64,000 nt of DNA, taken from contig BEHT01000010.1 of NCBI GenBank assembly GCA_002898575.1, positions 17,762 to 81,761 of the forward strand. The letters run 5' to 3'. The notes beneath the pieces were generated by a model. It searched no databases. It was not told the origin of the DNA and saw nothing but the letters and a program-made list of their open reading frames with translations. Source of the DNA: a bacterium HR17 (GTDB taxonomy: Bacteria > Armatimonadota > Fervidibacteria > Fervidibacterales > Fervidibacteraceae). Shown piece by piece: positions 52,099 through 60,539 of the stretch (position 1 is the first letter of the stretch; the number at the start of each line of letters is the position of its first letter). Made by a program: the position numbers and the translations under genes.

Positions 52099-54114
52099 TT
52101 AGCCACTGGCATTGAGCAAAGTTTCGGCGCCGATGCGGTCAATGACCAAACCGTTGAACAGCCCTCCTCGCAACGCCGACGCCGCTGCCTGAGCCCGTTC
52201 CGCTCCCCGCACCAAAGCGAACACAGGCACACCGTGGCTGACTAACTCCCGCAACCGCTGTAACGACAGTGTGCGCAACCGTTCGCCCAAGTTGCGCCCT
52301 AACGGTTGCCCCGCTGCATCAAACGGCTGGCTCAGCAATGTCCCGACCGCTCCCGCTACTTCCCCCATCGTCACACCACTTTCCTGCAACACTTCCCGGT
52401 CACCTACCTCAAACGCCCCAACGCTGACGAACACGGCGTCCAGTCCCTCCGCCACAGCGTCGCCTTCAAAGGGATGGCAAATCACCCTCCCCCCTTCGGT
52501 CGTGTTAAAGCAGCGCATGATGACGGCATCCAGTAAATCGGGATGTCCTCCGCCCCACAGCACCCGCTCCCGCAGACGGGCTTGCAAAGCGAACAAGTGC
52601 AACCGTTGCAATGCGGGGAAATGGCGCAGGCAAAAGGGCAAGTCCAACGCTTCCAACAGCGCCCGCACGGCACGCCCGCCGCCCAAACCGACGGAAAACA
52701 CCGACACCCTTTGCCAACGCTCCTTTAACCATTGCGCTGCCGCTGCACCGATGGCGGGATATGCCCATTCGTCCCGCACGGGATGGACGACCCGAACTTC
52801 CATCAACCCCAACCGTTCCATCAACGCAGATTCCAATTCCAACACCGCTATCGGTTCTGGTTTCGGCGCTTTCACCTGCACCCAAACAAGCGGCGCAAGT
52901 CGCTGCCCGTTAGCGTGCACTGCCTCGTCCAACAAGCGAGCTACACGCCGTTCGCTCAATCGCAACCGTTGCGCCATTGCTTTACAAGTACGGCAGCGTT
53001 CCGATGCGGCAAAACGCAGGTGCGCCACCCAAAAGCGTTTGCACTGATGCGCCCATATCGCGTCGGCTTCAGCAATGGGCTGGTCGCATAAGTGCAGCAA
53101 CCGTTGCGCACATTCTTCGTCGGTAACCAAACCGTTGAACAATGCGCCGCCTGCCCGTTGTGCCCGATGCAGCGCCAACAGCGCCGTCGCTTTTTGCGCC
53201 CCGCCTGCTAACATAATGACGCTTTTCCCGTCCCTCACCATCCTTCGCAACAGGCTGAGCGGCACCGTCTCCAACGCTGCGGGGCGCAACGGTTGGGCTG
53301 GCGGTAGCCCATCGGCGCAAAAGAGATGCCCTAAAAGTTCAGCGACGACACCCGCCCGCTTCGCAGCGATGACATCAAACCGCAGGGCTTCAGCGAAGTC
53401 CGTAAGCAACTCGCCTTCTTCCAATGTCCCGACGCCGACGAACGCCCAATCAAGGTGTTCAGGTCGCAGGTGCTGGGGGTTCAAGTAGCCTTCCAGAAAG
53501 CGTTCAGGCGGGTTCTCCCAATGCTCGGAACGCCACAGGTTTTTGGCGACGATTTCGCTGACGATGCCTTCGGCTGTGAACCCCAACACCGTCGGTGGGC
53601 AGCGGGTGAGCGCATAAAGGCGCAACGGGCGCAAAGCGGGCGGCAGCCATAGGGCTTGTGCCATCGCCCCGACACTTCGCCCCCCAGAAAAACCGACGCC
53701 TTGCCCGTTGCGGAAACGGGGCGCATAAGTTTGCGCCGCTGCCACGCCCAAGTAAGTGCTGACGGCGTGGGGGTCTATGGCGCTCAGGGAAGGGATGACG
53801 ATGGCTTCACGCAACTCAGGCAAGGCGTCACGCAATGCGGCTGCCAACCGTTCGTTGTTGGGAGGTGTGATGGTGATGGACAGCAAACCGTCCGCACGCG
53901 GGTCTTTCAGCGCCCGTTCCAACAAGCGACGCAACCGTCGCTGCGACCAATCGCGGTAAGGCAGCATGGCTTTTAGCCGCTGCAACACTTCGCGGGGGCG
54001 GCGCGGAGCGGGTTCGTAACAGACCCGCAGCACCCGATACAGTTCCCGACCGCTTAACGGTGCCGCCCGCAGGGGTGTCGTCGTGCGATTGGGTCGTCCC
54101 GCCTTCGTCGCCAT
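52099..54114 (-). CDS. Tandemly duplicated SorC-type sugar-binding regulator
   Basis: 671 aa, about twice a SorC/DeoR-like regulator. The first half has a degenerate helix-turn-helix region (about residues 20-75), then a sugar-binding domain with GVGFSGGRSVGAM, VGVGTLEEGELL and a SVIMLAGGAQKATALLALHR stretch, ending GALFNGLVTDEECAQRLL. The second half has a canonical HTH (CKAMAQRLRLSERRVARLLDEA), then VGLGGGRAVRALLEAL, VSVGAFEVGDREVL, and VFALVRGAERAQAAASALRGG, NGLVIDRIGAETLL. It probably acts as an intramolecular dimer. The 24-bp palindrome at 54216 in its divergent promoter region is a candidate operator. Start ATG at 54114; GTG 54123 is the alternative. Confidence 0.82.
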   Translation of the reverse strand: MATKAGRPNRTTTPLRAAPLSGRELYRVLRVCYEPAPRRPREVLQRLKAMLPYRDWSQRRLRRLLERALKDPRADGLLSITITPPNNERLAAALRDALPELREAIVIPSLSAIDPHAVSTYLGVAAAQTYAPRFRNGQGVGFSGGRSVGAMAQALWLPPALRPLRLYALTRCPPTVLGFTAEGIVSEIVAKNLWRSEHWENPPERFLEGYLNPQHLRPEHLDWAFVGVGTLEEGELLTDFAEALRFDVIAAKRAGVVAELLGHLFCADGLPPAQPLRPAALETVPLSLLRRMVRDGKSVIMLAGGAQKATALLALHRAQRAGGALFNGLVTDEECAQRLLHLCDQPIAEADAIWAHQCKRFWVAHLRFAASERCRTCKAMAQRLRLSERRVARLLDEAVHANGQRLAPLVWVQVKAPKPEPIAVLELESALMERLGLMEVRVVHPVRDEWAYPAIGAAAAQWLKERWQRVSVFSVGLGGGRAVRALLEALDLPFCLRHFPALQRLHLFALQARLRERVLWGGGHPDLLDAVIMRCFNTTEGGRVICHPFEGDAVAEGLDAVFVSVGAFEVGDREVLQESGVTMGEVAGAVGTLLSQPFDAAGQPLGRNLGERLRTLSLQRLRELVSHGVPVFALVRGAERAQAAASALRGGLFNGLVIDRIGAETLLNASG

Positions 54115-54215
54115 CGTGGTCACCCGCCCTCGTCAATTTTTCCGCACCGACGGAAATTTCGGCAGAACCCTCCCTTTGCCCCTTAACAATCAGCCTTTTC
54201 CCCTTCAAATGTTGC

Positions 54216-54239
54216 TAACGGTGCCTTAACGCACCGTTA
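54216..54239. promoter_or_regulatory. Palindrome TAACGGTGC/GCACCGTTA upstream of the SorC-like gene and prepilin
   Basis: TAACGGTGC (54216-54224), six-base spacer, GCACCGTTA (54231-54239), perfect 9-bp arms. It lies between the divergent regulator (start 54114) and prepilin (54301). The half-site recurs at 33587-33614 in front of the Gfo/Idh cluster. Candidate operator. Confidence 0.5.
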
Positions 54240-54300
54240 AAATGCGGCGCGCAAACTTGATGCGGCGTCAAATCGCCACGAAGACGAGGGGTGATATGCG

Positions 54301-55068
54301 ATGCGGCACCATAACAAGCGTTGCGCCTTCACGCTCATTGAGTTGCTGGTAGTGATCGCCATCATCGCCATTTTGGCAGCCATTTTGTTCCCCGTGTTCA
54401 GCACAGCGAGGGAAAAAGCCCGACAGATTTCTTGCCTCAGTGGCGTGCGCCAAGTCGGGCTGGGCTTGGCGATGTATGTGCAGGACTACGACGAGACATT
54501 GCCCCGCATCTGGTATGGCATCAGTTCCACACAGCAGTTGTATTACTGGATGGACGCCTTGCTACCCTACATCAAATCACCGAACTTCTTTTCGTCGTGC
54601 CCGTCCAAAAACTTCAGCGATTGGACGCCCAGCCGATTTATCCCGCCGACAACTTACGCCCGCACCAATGTCGCCTTTGCTGCCAACGCCCTTTACAGCC
54701 AAGGGCAGGATACTGTTGACGGTCAACCGACGACGCCGCCGTTCCGTGAGAGCCTGGTCAGTTTGACCCAAATTGTCCTTCCCACTTCCACGATTGCGCT
54801 TGGGGACGGCTCGGGCTACTACATCGCCTATAGCGCCCACAAGTTACAGACGGCAGTGGAGTTAGACCCGCCATTTTCGTTCAACTGGACCTATCCTAAC
54901 ATTGGTCGCACGACGGATCAAGCGCGATTCGTCGGTCGCCACTTTGCGGGGGCAAATTGGGCATTCTGTGACGGGCACGCCAAATGGTTGTTGATGCGCG
55001 ATGTCGCCCGCCGTAACCGCAACGGCATCCTGTTTCTGTTCACCATTGAGGATGACGAAAACTGGTAA
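54301..55068 (+). CDS. Type II secretion/pilin-like protein of the H-X9-DG class
   Basis: 255 aa. Type IV prepilin N-terminus [20 protein letters not shown] with Phe after the processing site and Glu at +5. The C-terminal H-x9-DG motif is in [17 protein letters not shown]. This class is common in Planctomycetota and Armatimonadota. The start has GAGGGGTG about eight bases upstream. The neighbouring genes are two secreted phosphoesterases. No pilus-assembly genes are seen. Confidence 0.9.
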   Translation: MRHHNKRCAFTLIELLVVIAIIAILAAILFPVFSTAREKARQISCLSGVRQVGLGLAMYVQDYDETLPRIWYGISSTQQLYYWMDALLPYIKSPNFFSSCPSKNFSDWTPSRFIPPTTYARTNVAFAANALYSQGQDTVDGQPTTPPFRESLVSLTQIVLPTSTIALGDGSGYYIAYSAHKLQTAVELDPPFSFNWTYPNIGRTTDQARFVGRHFAGANWAFCDGHAKWLLMRDVARRNRNGILFLFTIEDDENW

Positions 55069-55087
55069 TGACAAGGGGGCGAGGATG

Positions 55088-56215
55088 ATGAGGAGAGAAT
55101 CATTGTGGCTGACGGTCGCTATCGCCCTTTTCGCACTGGCGTGGTTGCAAGGGATTGTATATGTCAGTGGGCAAACGAATGAACCGTTTGCGTTCCTCGC
55201 GTTAGGCGACATACACTTTGACCGATTGGAGCACCACGATTTGGACTATGTGCGACAAAAACATGGCGAAGGCGATGTCCGGCAAATTCAAAACTACAGT
55301 CGCTTGACGGAAACAGTGCTGCCTAAAACTTTCGCTGAAGCGAGAGAGCATGTTCAAACTTTCAAGCCACCCATCGCTTTCGTCGCTCAGTTGGGTGATT
55401 TTGTGGAAGGGTTGTGCGGCACCCCGCAATTAGCCCGTCGCCATGTGGAAGACGCAATTGAGTTCGTCAAGAGGGCACAGTTAGGTGTGCCGTTCTTCAT
55501 CACCAAAGGCAACCACGACATCACAGGACCGGGTGCAGTGGAGGCTTACAATCAAATCATCCTGCCTTTTCTCGGCGAGCAATTGGGAAAGACGCTGCTG
55601 TCGGCGTCGTTTACTGTCCGGCGGGGCAACACACTGTTTGCGTTTTTTGACGCTTACGATGACGCCAGTTTGGATTGGTTGGAACGGACTTTGACAGAGC
55701 AACAGGCGCAACGGGTGTTCGTATTGTTGCATCCGCCTGTTGTGCCCATTGGGGCGCGGTCGCTGTGGCATCTTTACGCTCGTCCTGAGCAACAACCGCA
55801 GCGGCAGCGGTTGCTCAACCTGCTGGGGCGATATCACGCAATTGTGCTTACAGCACATTTGCACAAGTTCGGCGTTGTGGTGCGCAAGACAGAAAGTGGC
55901 TCGTTCGTTCAAGTTACCCTCAACAGCGTCATCCCGTCACCGGAAGTGGAACCCAAGCAAGTGTTGCAAGGCGTTAAGCATTACGGACCTGACTTGGTCA
56001 AGTTAGAGCCCAACTTTGAGCCGCAGACGGAAGCGCAACGGCGGGAGGCATTGGTAGCCGAACGCCCTTTCATCGCCTACTACGAGTATGCCGATGCCCC
56101 TGGCTACGCCGTCTTTGTCGTGGACGCTTCAAGCGTTCACGCCCACTTTTATGTCGGTTTGGGCAAGCGCCGTTGGCGCTCGGTGAACCTGACAGCGTTG
56201 TTGCAAGGACAGTAG
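55088..56215 (+). CDS. Secreted calcineurin-like metallophosphoesterase
   Basis: 375 aa with a signal peptide (RRESLWLTVAIALFALAWL). Metallophosphoesterase motifs in order: LALGDIHFD (D-x-H), AQLGDFVEG (GD), KGNHDI (GNHD), and TAHLHKFGV (H-x-H). The dimetal centre is therefore complete. ATG 55088 is used; AAGGGGGC is ahead. It follows the prepilin gene by 19 bp. Substrate unknown. Confidence 0.88.
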   Translation: MRRESLWLTVAIALFALAWLQGIVYVSGQTNEPFAFLALGDIHFDRLEHHDLDYVRQKHGEGDVRQIQNYSRLTETVLPKTFAEAREHVQTFKPPIAFVAQLGDFVEGLCGTPQLARRHVEDAIEFVKRAQLGVPFFITKGNHDITGPGAVEAYNQIILPFLGEQLGKTLLSASFTVRRGNTLFAFFDAYDDASLDWLERTLTEQQAQRVFVLLHPPVVPIGARSLWHLYARPEQQPQRQRLLNLLGRYHAIVLTAHLHKFGVVVRKTESGSFVQVTLNSVIPSPEVEPKQVLQGVKHYGPDLVKLEPNFEPQTEAQRREALVAERPFIAYYEYADAPGYAVFVVDASSVHAHFYVGLGKRRWRSVNLTALLQGQ

Positions 56216-56390
56216 CAGCATGTCCGACACGCGGTGCGGTTTTGAAGAAGGCATATGACCCTGGTGCGCCAAGTGTTTTTGTTTTTCCCAAAACAGGCAC
56301 CTACCCCAGAAGCGTTCTTAGCCTCTATGCTTGCAGTCAGGCGTTGTCTTTGGCATTCAGGCATAATTTGAAGACGGAGGTGACGAACCT

Positions 56391-57695
56391 GTGTGCCGGT
56401 TGGCGGTCGCTTGTTGGTTGGGCGTTTTAGCGGCTTGGGGGTTCAGTGCGACCCCAGAGCGTGCCGTTATCGTTATCAGTTGGGATGGCGGCAAACCGTC
56501 AGTGATGCGGCAGCTTGTCCAACGAGGGCAATTGCCGACGGTGCAAGCGTTGATGCAGGAAGGCACTTACACTTTGACTGCGCAAACGATCGTGCCCAGC
56601 TCTACCCTACCCTCTCACGCATCCATGTTGACGGGGTTACGCTTTGAGCGCCACGGCGTCAACTGGAACAGTTACATCCCTGAGAGAGGCGCGGTGAAGG
56701 CGACGACCGTTTTTGAACTCGCTAAGCGAGCTGGCTTGCGCACGGCGATGGTGTTTAGCAAGGAAAAGTTCAAGCATTTCGCCAAGCCGAACACGGTGGA
56801 TGTCGTTGAGTATGTGCGGGGCAATGCTGAGAAAGTGGCAGAAGTGGCGGTGCGAGTGTTGACGACGCAAAAACCCAACTTGCTGTTCGTGCACTTCCAC
56901 GATCCCGACAGTGCTGGTCATGCTTACGGCTGGGGTAACGAAGCGAAAGGTGTGCCACCGTCTGATGAGTTTTTGGCGGCGCTGCGCCGGTGCGATGAAG
57001 CGACGGGTGCCATCGTTAGAGCGTTGAAAGCCGCCAGGGTGTGGCAAACAGCGTTGGTCATCGTGACCGCTGATCACGGCGGTCACGACCGAACGCATGG
57101 GACGGCAAACCCTGAGGATGTCTACATCCCTTGGATCGCAGCAGGGGGGTTGGCGGCAAAGCGGGGTGAAATCAAGCAGACGGTGCGAACGATGGATACA
57201 GCCGCGACGGCTTTAGCCGCGTTGAAAGTCGCTGTGCCGCCTGACTGGGACGGTCAACCCGTCTCTGCAGCGTTGCAAGACGGCAGCAAAGTGGCGATGA
57301 CAAACGGGGTGCTGCCCATCGTCGCTGAGTGGCGTGGCGTACGGTGCGGTGTGACTAAACCGCAACTGCGCATCGTCACAAACGCCCGTGACTGGTCGGA
57401 CCTTTGGCGACAGGTTCATCGCGTCGTGCGCCCGGCACCGCCAGTTCCATCTATTGACTTCACCCGTTACACCGTTTTAGCGGTGTTCGCCGGACAAAAA
57501 CCGACCGGAGGCTACACCATTCGTATCACACGCGTTACCTTGCAAGGTCAAAAAGCCGTTGTTTTCGTCCGTGAAGAGGTGCCTGAGCGGGGAGCGTTCG
57601 TGACCCACGCCCTCACCCAACCCTTCCATATCGTTGCCGTGCCGCGAGTCAACGCAAATGTCCAATTTATCGCCCAGCGCATTTGTGATCAGTGA
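56391..57695 (+). CDS. Secreted alkaline-phosphatase/NPP-like enzyme with PrcB-like tail
   Basis: 434 aa with a signal peptide. The phosphodiesterase/nucleotide-pyrophosphatase fold has VISWDGGKPSVM (metal D), SSTLPSHASMLTGL (nucleophile Thr), FVHFHDPDSAGHAYG, and VTADHGGHD (DHGxH). Residues ~330-430 match the PrcB C-terminal domain (VLAVFAGQKPTGGYTIRITR, REEVPERGAFVTHALTQPF). The start is GTG 56391 after GGAGGTG. The 175-bp gap upstream (56216-56390) shows no gene. Confidence 0.85.
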   Translation: MCRLAVACWLGVLAAWGFSATPERAVIVISWDGGKPSVMRQLVQRGQLPTVQALMQEGTYTLTAQTIVPSSTLPSHASMLTGLRFERHGVNWNSYIPERGAVKATTVFELAKRAGLRTAMVFSKEKFKHFAKPNTVDVVEYVRGNAEKVAEVAVRVLTTQKPNLLFVHFHDPDSAGHAYGWGNEAKGVPPSDEFLAALRRCDEATGAIVRALKAARVWQTALVIVTADHGGHDRTHGTANPEDVYIPWIAAGGLAAKRGEIKQTVRTMDTAATALAALKVAVPPDWDGQPVSAALQDGSKVAMTNGVLPIVAEWRGVRCGVTKPQLRIVTNARDWSDLWRQVHRVVRPAPPVPSIDFTRYTVLAVFAGQKPTGGYTIRITRVTLQGQKAVVFVREEVPERGAFVTHALTQPFHIVAVPRVNANVQFIAQRICDQ

Positions 57696-58993
57696 GGGTG
57701 CCATCGCCGGCTGCGATCAGGGTGAATTGCCCCGTGCATCCACGCTGGATCCCAATCGGCGCATTAGTGTGTGTTGTCGGTGGATGTGTTGCCTTAGGTC
57801 TCGGCGCACAACGGGACCGTTTACCGCGCGACCCGTTGGCGTCGGGCGTTCTAGTTATCGGCAAAGTGGCACCGACGCGTTTGCAATCGGTTGTGGAGGC
57901 AATGGTTCCTACGGCTCGCACGGTGCCGATGCGTTTCCTCGGCATTTATGAGACTCCGGCATCAAAGCCCCATCACCGCCGTTACTTGGTCGTTTGCGCG
58001 GCGACGGCTGCCGCTTTGAAAGAAGCAATTGGTCTGAATGTCTCCGCACCGACCGTTTTGCTCGGGGACGGTGTGCCTGAGACTTTCAATCCGACAGCGT
58101 TAGCGCAATGGCGTCCCGAATTGCGTCTGCCCGCTAACGCGCCCGTGCTGCGTTTCAAGAGGCAACAACGGGCGTTGAAGTGGACCGTGATCGTAGTCGG
58201 AAGGTCACCGCAAACGGTCGGGACACCTGCGTGGTTGATTTGCACACCGCAAGTGAGGCGTGTGACCCGTGCCTTGATGTTTTCCCGTATCAGTGCTATC
58301 GGCGTCAGCCAGCGCGTGCCGCTTCGTCCCCCTGAGGCTTTCTGGACCGCATGGATCGGTTGGGGATTGATATTTGCCGGCGGGCACCTGTCGCTGTGGT
58401 GGTTGTGGCGGCGTTGGCGTGGCATTGCCGCTGTTGCCCTCCTAGTGCGCGAGGGTTGGATTTACCATTTCGTCGCACTTGCTTACTTTGCCCTTTACTT
58501 GACTGCCGTCGGCGTCATCTACAATCGTCCTGATTTTCAAGACGCAATGACGATCCCGCCCCAATGGTTTTCGCCTCAACCACCGCTGCGTTGGTTAGCG
58601 GGGCTGCCTGTGATGTGGGTAATCCTTTGGGGCATTCAAATGGTGACCGTGATGCTGCCGTCGGCACTGATCCCGCCGGCCGGCGTCGTCATCGGGCACT
58701 GGCGTGGAATGGTAGAGCAAGCGTTGAGCACCGCGCCCATCGCACAAGGTGGCTTTTTTTCTGGGCTGCTTACCGGGTTGGCAGTGTTCTGGCACGGAGA
58801 AATGACCATCGTGGCGATGGTGTGGAGTGGGTTGCTGACACGGGCGATCATCGCGCCCCATACTTTCGGGACGGATGATTATTGGCAGGCTTATAAAACT
58901 GCCCTACGCGCATTCGTGCCTATCGTCCAAATCGTCGGCTTCTTGGCATTGTTCGCGGCGTTCTTTACGACTATCGCCATCGTTTACGGATGA
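57692..58993 (+). CDS. Polytopic membrane protein, possibly SpoIIM-like
   Basis: 433 aa. One N-terminal signal-type helix, an extracytoplasmic ~180-residue region, and then about six helices. The C-terminal HGEMTIVAMVWSGLLTRAI and following helices resemble the SpoIIM/DUF95 family, but this is weak. The first GTG overlaps the previous stop (GTGA), and a later GTG at 57734 after AGGGTGA is a good alternative. Function unknown. Confidence 0.65.
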   Translation: MRVPSPAAIRVNCPVHPRWIPIGALVCVVGGCVALGLGAQRDRLPRDPLASGVLVIGKVAPTRLQSVVEAMVPTARTVPMRFLGIYETPASKPHHRRYLVVCAATAAALKEAIGLNVSAPTVLLGDGVPETFNPTALAQWRPELRLPANAPVLRFKRQQRALKWTVIVVGRSPQTVGTPAWLICTPQVRRVTRALMFSRISAIGVSQRVPLRPPEAFWTAWIGWGLIFAGGHLSLWWLWRRWRGIAAVALLVREGWIYHFVALAYFALYLTAVGVIYNRPDFQDAMTIPPQWFSPQPPLRWLAGLPVMWVILWGIQMVTVMLPSALIPPAGVVIGHWRGMVEQALSTAPIAQGGFFSGLLTGLAVFWHGEMTIVAMVWSGLLTRAIIAPHTFGTDDYWQAYKTALRAFVPIVQIVGFLALFAAFFTTIAIVYG

Positions 58994-59006
58994 GGAGGTC
59001 GGCGCT

Positions 59007-60290
59007 ATGACAACCGCAACATCTCGGACGCAAGTGGAAGTGCGACAACTGGTGGAAGAGAAAGCCCGTAGAGCTAAAACGGTCGCACCCGTGGTGGCAG
59101 CGCTGCCGACGGAAGTCAAAAATCGCGCCCTGTTGAACATGGCGGACGCCCTCTGGGAGCGGCGAGATTTCATCTTTGAGCGCAACGCGGAGGATGTGGA
59201 ATCCGCCCGCCATGCAGGGTTGTCCCCCGCTCTTATTGACCGCCTGCTGTTAAACGAGGAGCGGTTGGAGGGCATTTGCAAGAGTTTGCACGAAGTCGCT
59301 GCCTTGCCCGACCCGGTCGGCGAAATCGTTGAGGGTTGGAAACGCCCTAACGGTTTGGTGTTGCAAAAGGTGCGTGTGCCTATCGGCGTCATCGGCGTCA
59401 TCTACGAGAGCCGCCCCAATGTCACAGTGGACAGCGTTGCCTTGTGCCTGAAGTCAGGCAATTGTGTCGTCCTGCGGGGCGGCAAGGAAGCCCTCAACTC
59501 CAATATTGCCCTCGCCTCAGTCATCACGCAAGCCGCTGCCGATGCAGGTGTGCCCGCCGACGCCATCCAACTCATTGACACGCCCGACCGCGAAGCCGCG
59601 CAAGTGCTGATGCGGTTGAACGGGCTCATTGATCTGCTCATCCCACGCGGCGGTATGGGCCTCATTCGTTATGTCGTGGAAAACGCCACCGTTCCGACGA
59701 TTGAGACGGGCGCAGGCAACTGTCATGTCTATGTTCACGCCGACGCGGACTTAGATATGGCGGTCAACATCATCGTCAACGCCAAGACGCAGCGCCCGTC
59801 GGTGTGCAACGCCGCTGAAACGCTGTTGGTGCACAGGGACATCGCCGACCGGTTTTTGCCCAAAGCCGCTCAGGCACTGTGGGAGAAAGGCGTGGAACTG
59901 CGGGGCTGCGAACGGACTCGGAAAATTCTCCCTGAGGCTAAGCCCGCGACGGAGGAAGACTGGGAGACCGAATACTTGGACCTGGTCCTCGCCGTGAAGG
60001 TTGTAGACAGTTTGGACGACGCCATCGCCCACATCAACCGCTACGGGACCAAGCACAGCGAAGCTATTGTAACCCGTGACCTGCAAGCCGCCCGTCGGTT
60101 CTGCGAATTGGTGGACGCCGCTGCGGTCTATGTCAATGCGTCTACCCGTTGGACGGATGGCTACGAGTTCGGCTTGGGCGCCGAAATCGGTATCAGCACT
60201 CAAAAACTTCACGCACGCGGTCCGATGGGGTTGCGCGAATTGACGACCTACAAGTGGGTTATCTGGGGCGAGGGGCAAATCCGAAAGTGA
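59007..60290 (+). CDS. proA: Gamma-glutamyl phosphate reductase
   Basis: 427 aa. Second step of proline synthesis, reducing gamma-glutamyl phosphate to the semialdehyde. Landmarks: EKARRAKTVAPVVAALPTEVKN in pieces, GVIGVIYESRPNVTVDSVALCLKSGN in pieces, LIPRGGMGLIRYVVENA, the catalytic Cys in QRPSVCNAAETLLVH, and RWTDGYEFGLGAEIGISTQK. The ATG at 59007 has GAGGAGG ahead. No proB adjoins. Confidence 0.96.
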   Translation: MTTATSRTQVEVRQLVEEKARRAKTVAPVVAALPTEVKNRALLNMADALWERRDFIFERNAEDVESARHAGLSPALIDRLLLNEERLEGICKSLHEVAALPDPVGEIVEGWKRPNGLVLQKVRVPIGVIGVIYESRPNVTVDSVALCLKSGNCVVLRGGKEALNSNIALASVITQAAADAGVPADAIQLIDTPDREAAQVLMRLNGLIDLLIPRGGMGLIRYVVENATVPTIETGAGNCHVYVHADADLDMAVNIIVNAKTQRPSVCNAAETLLVHRDIADRFLPKAAQALWEKGVELRGCERTRKILPEAKPATEEDWETEYLDLVLAVKVVDSLDDAIAHINRYGTKHSEAIVTRDLQAARRFCELVDAAAVYVNASTRWTDGYEFGLGAEIGISTQKLHARGPMGLRELTTYKWVIWGEGQIRK

Positions 60291-60322
60291 GGTGCCTGCC
60301 TCCGCTTTTGCGGAGGGGCACC
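60291..60322 (+). terminator. Hairpin terminator after proA
   Basis: CCTCCGC (60299-60305), TTTT loop, GCGGAGG (60310-60316), extended by outer GGTGC (60291-60295) and GCACC (60318-60322). It starts immediately after the proA stop. There is no U-run after it. Confidence 0.65.
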
Positions 60323-60371
60323 ACCGCACGCCCCTGAACCCACCTTGCCAGAGAGTTTTTCTGCAGTGCCT

Positions 60372-60486
60372 TTGTTGAATTTTCCGCGTCTCGGAGGGCG
60401 CGTCGCCTGACGCGCCCTTACGGTTTTCATGCCATTTTTCGGCGGCTCAAGCGAACCGCCCTCCGATTAAACCCCATTATCCAACA
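60372..60486. repeat. Single, diverged copy of the palindromic repeat
   Basis: TTGTTGAAT (60372-60380), unit 60391-60466 with outer TCGGAGG/CCTCCGA arms, and ATTATCCAAC (60477-60486) as a decayed end. Its second hairpin (GGCGGCTC with GAACCGCC) has a mismatch. It lies between the convergent proA and carB genes. Confidence 0.8.
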
Positions 60487-60539
60487 CTGCGTTCCACAGT
60501 AAGTCGTTTCCGAGCAAAAAGCGTGAGGGACGCTTATTC

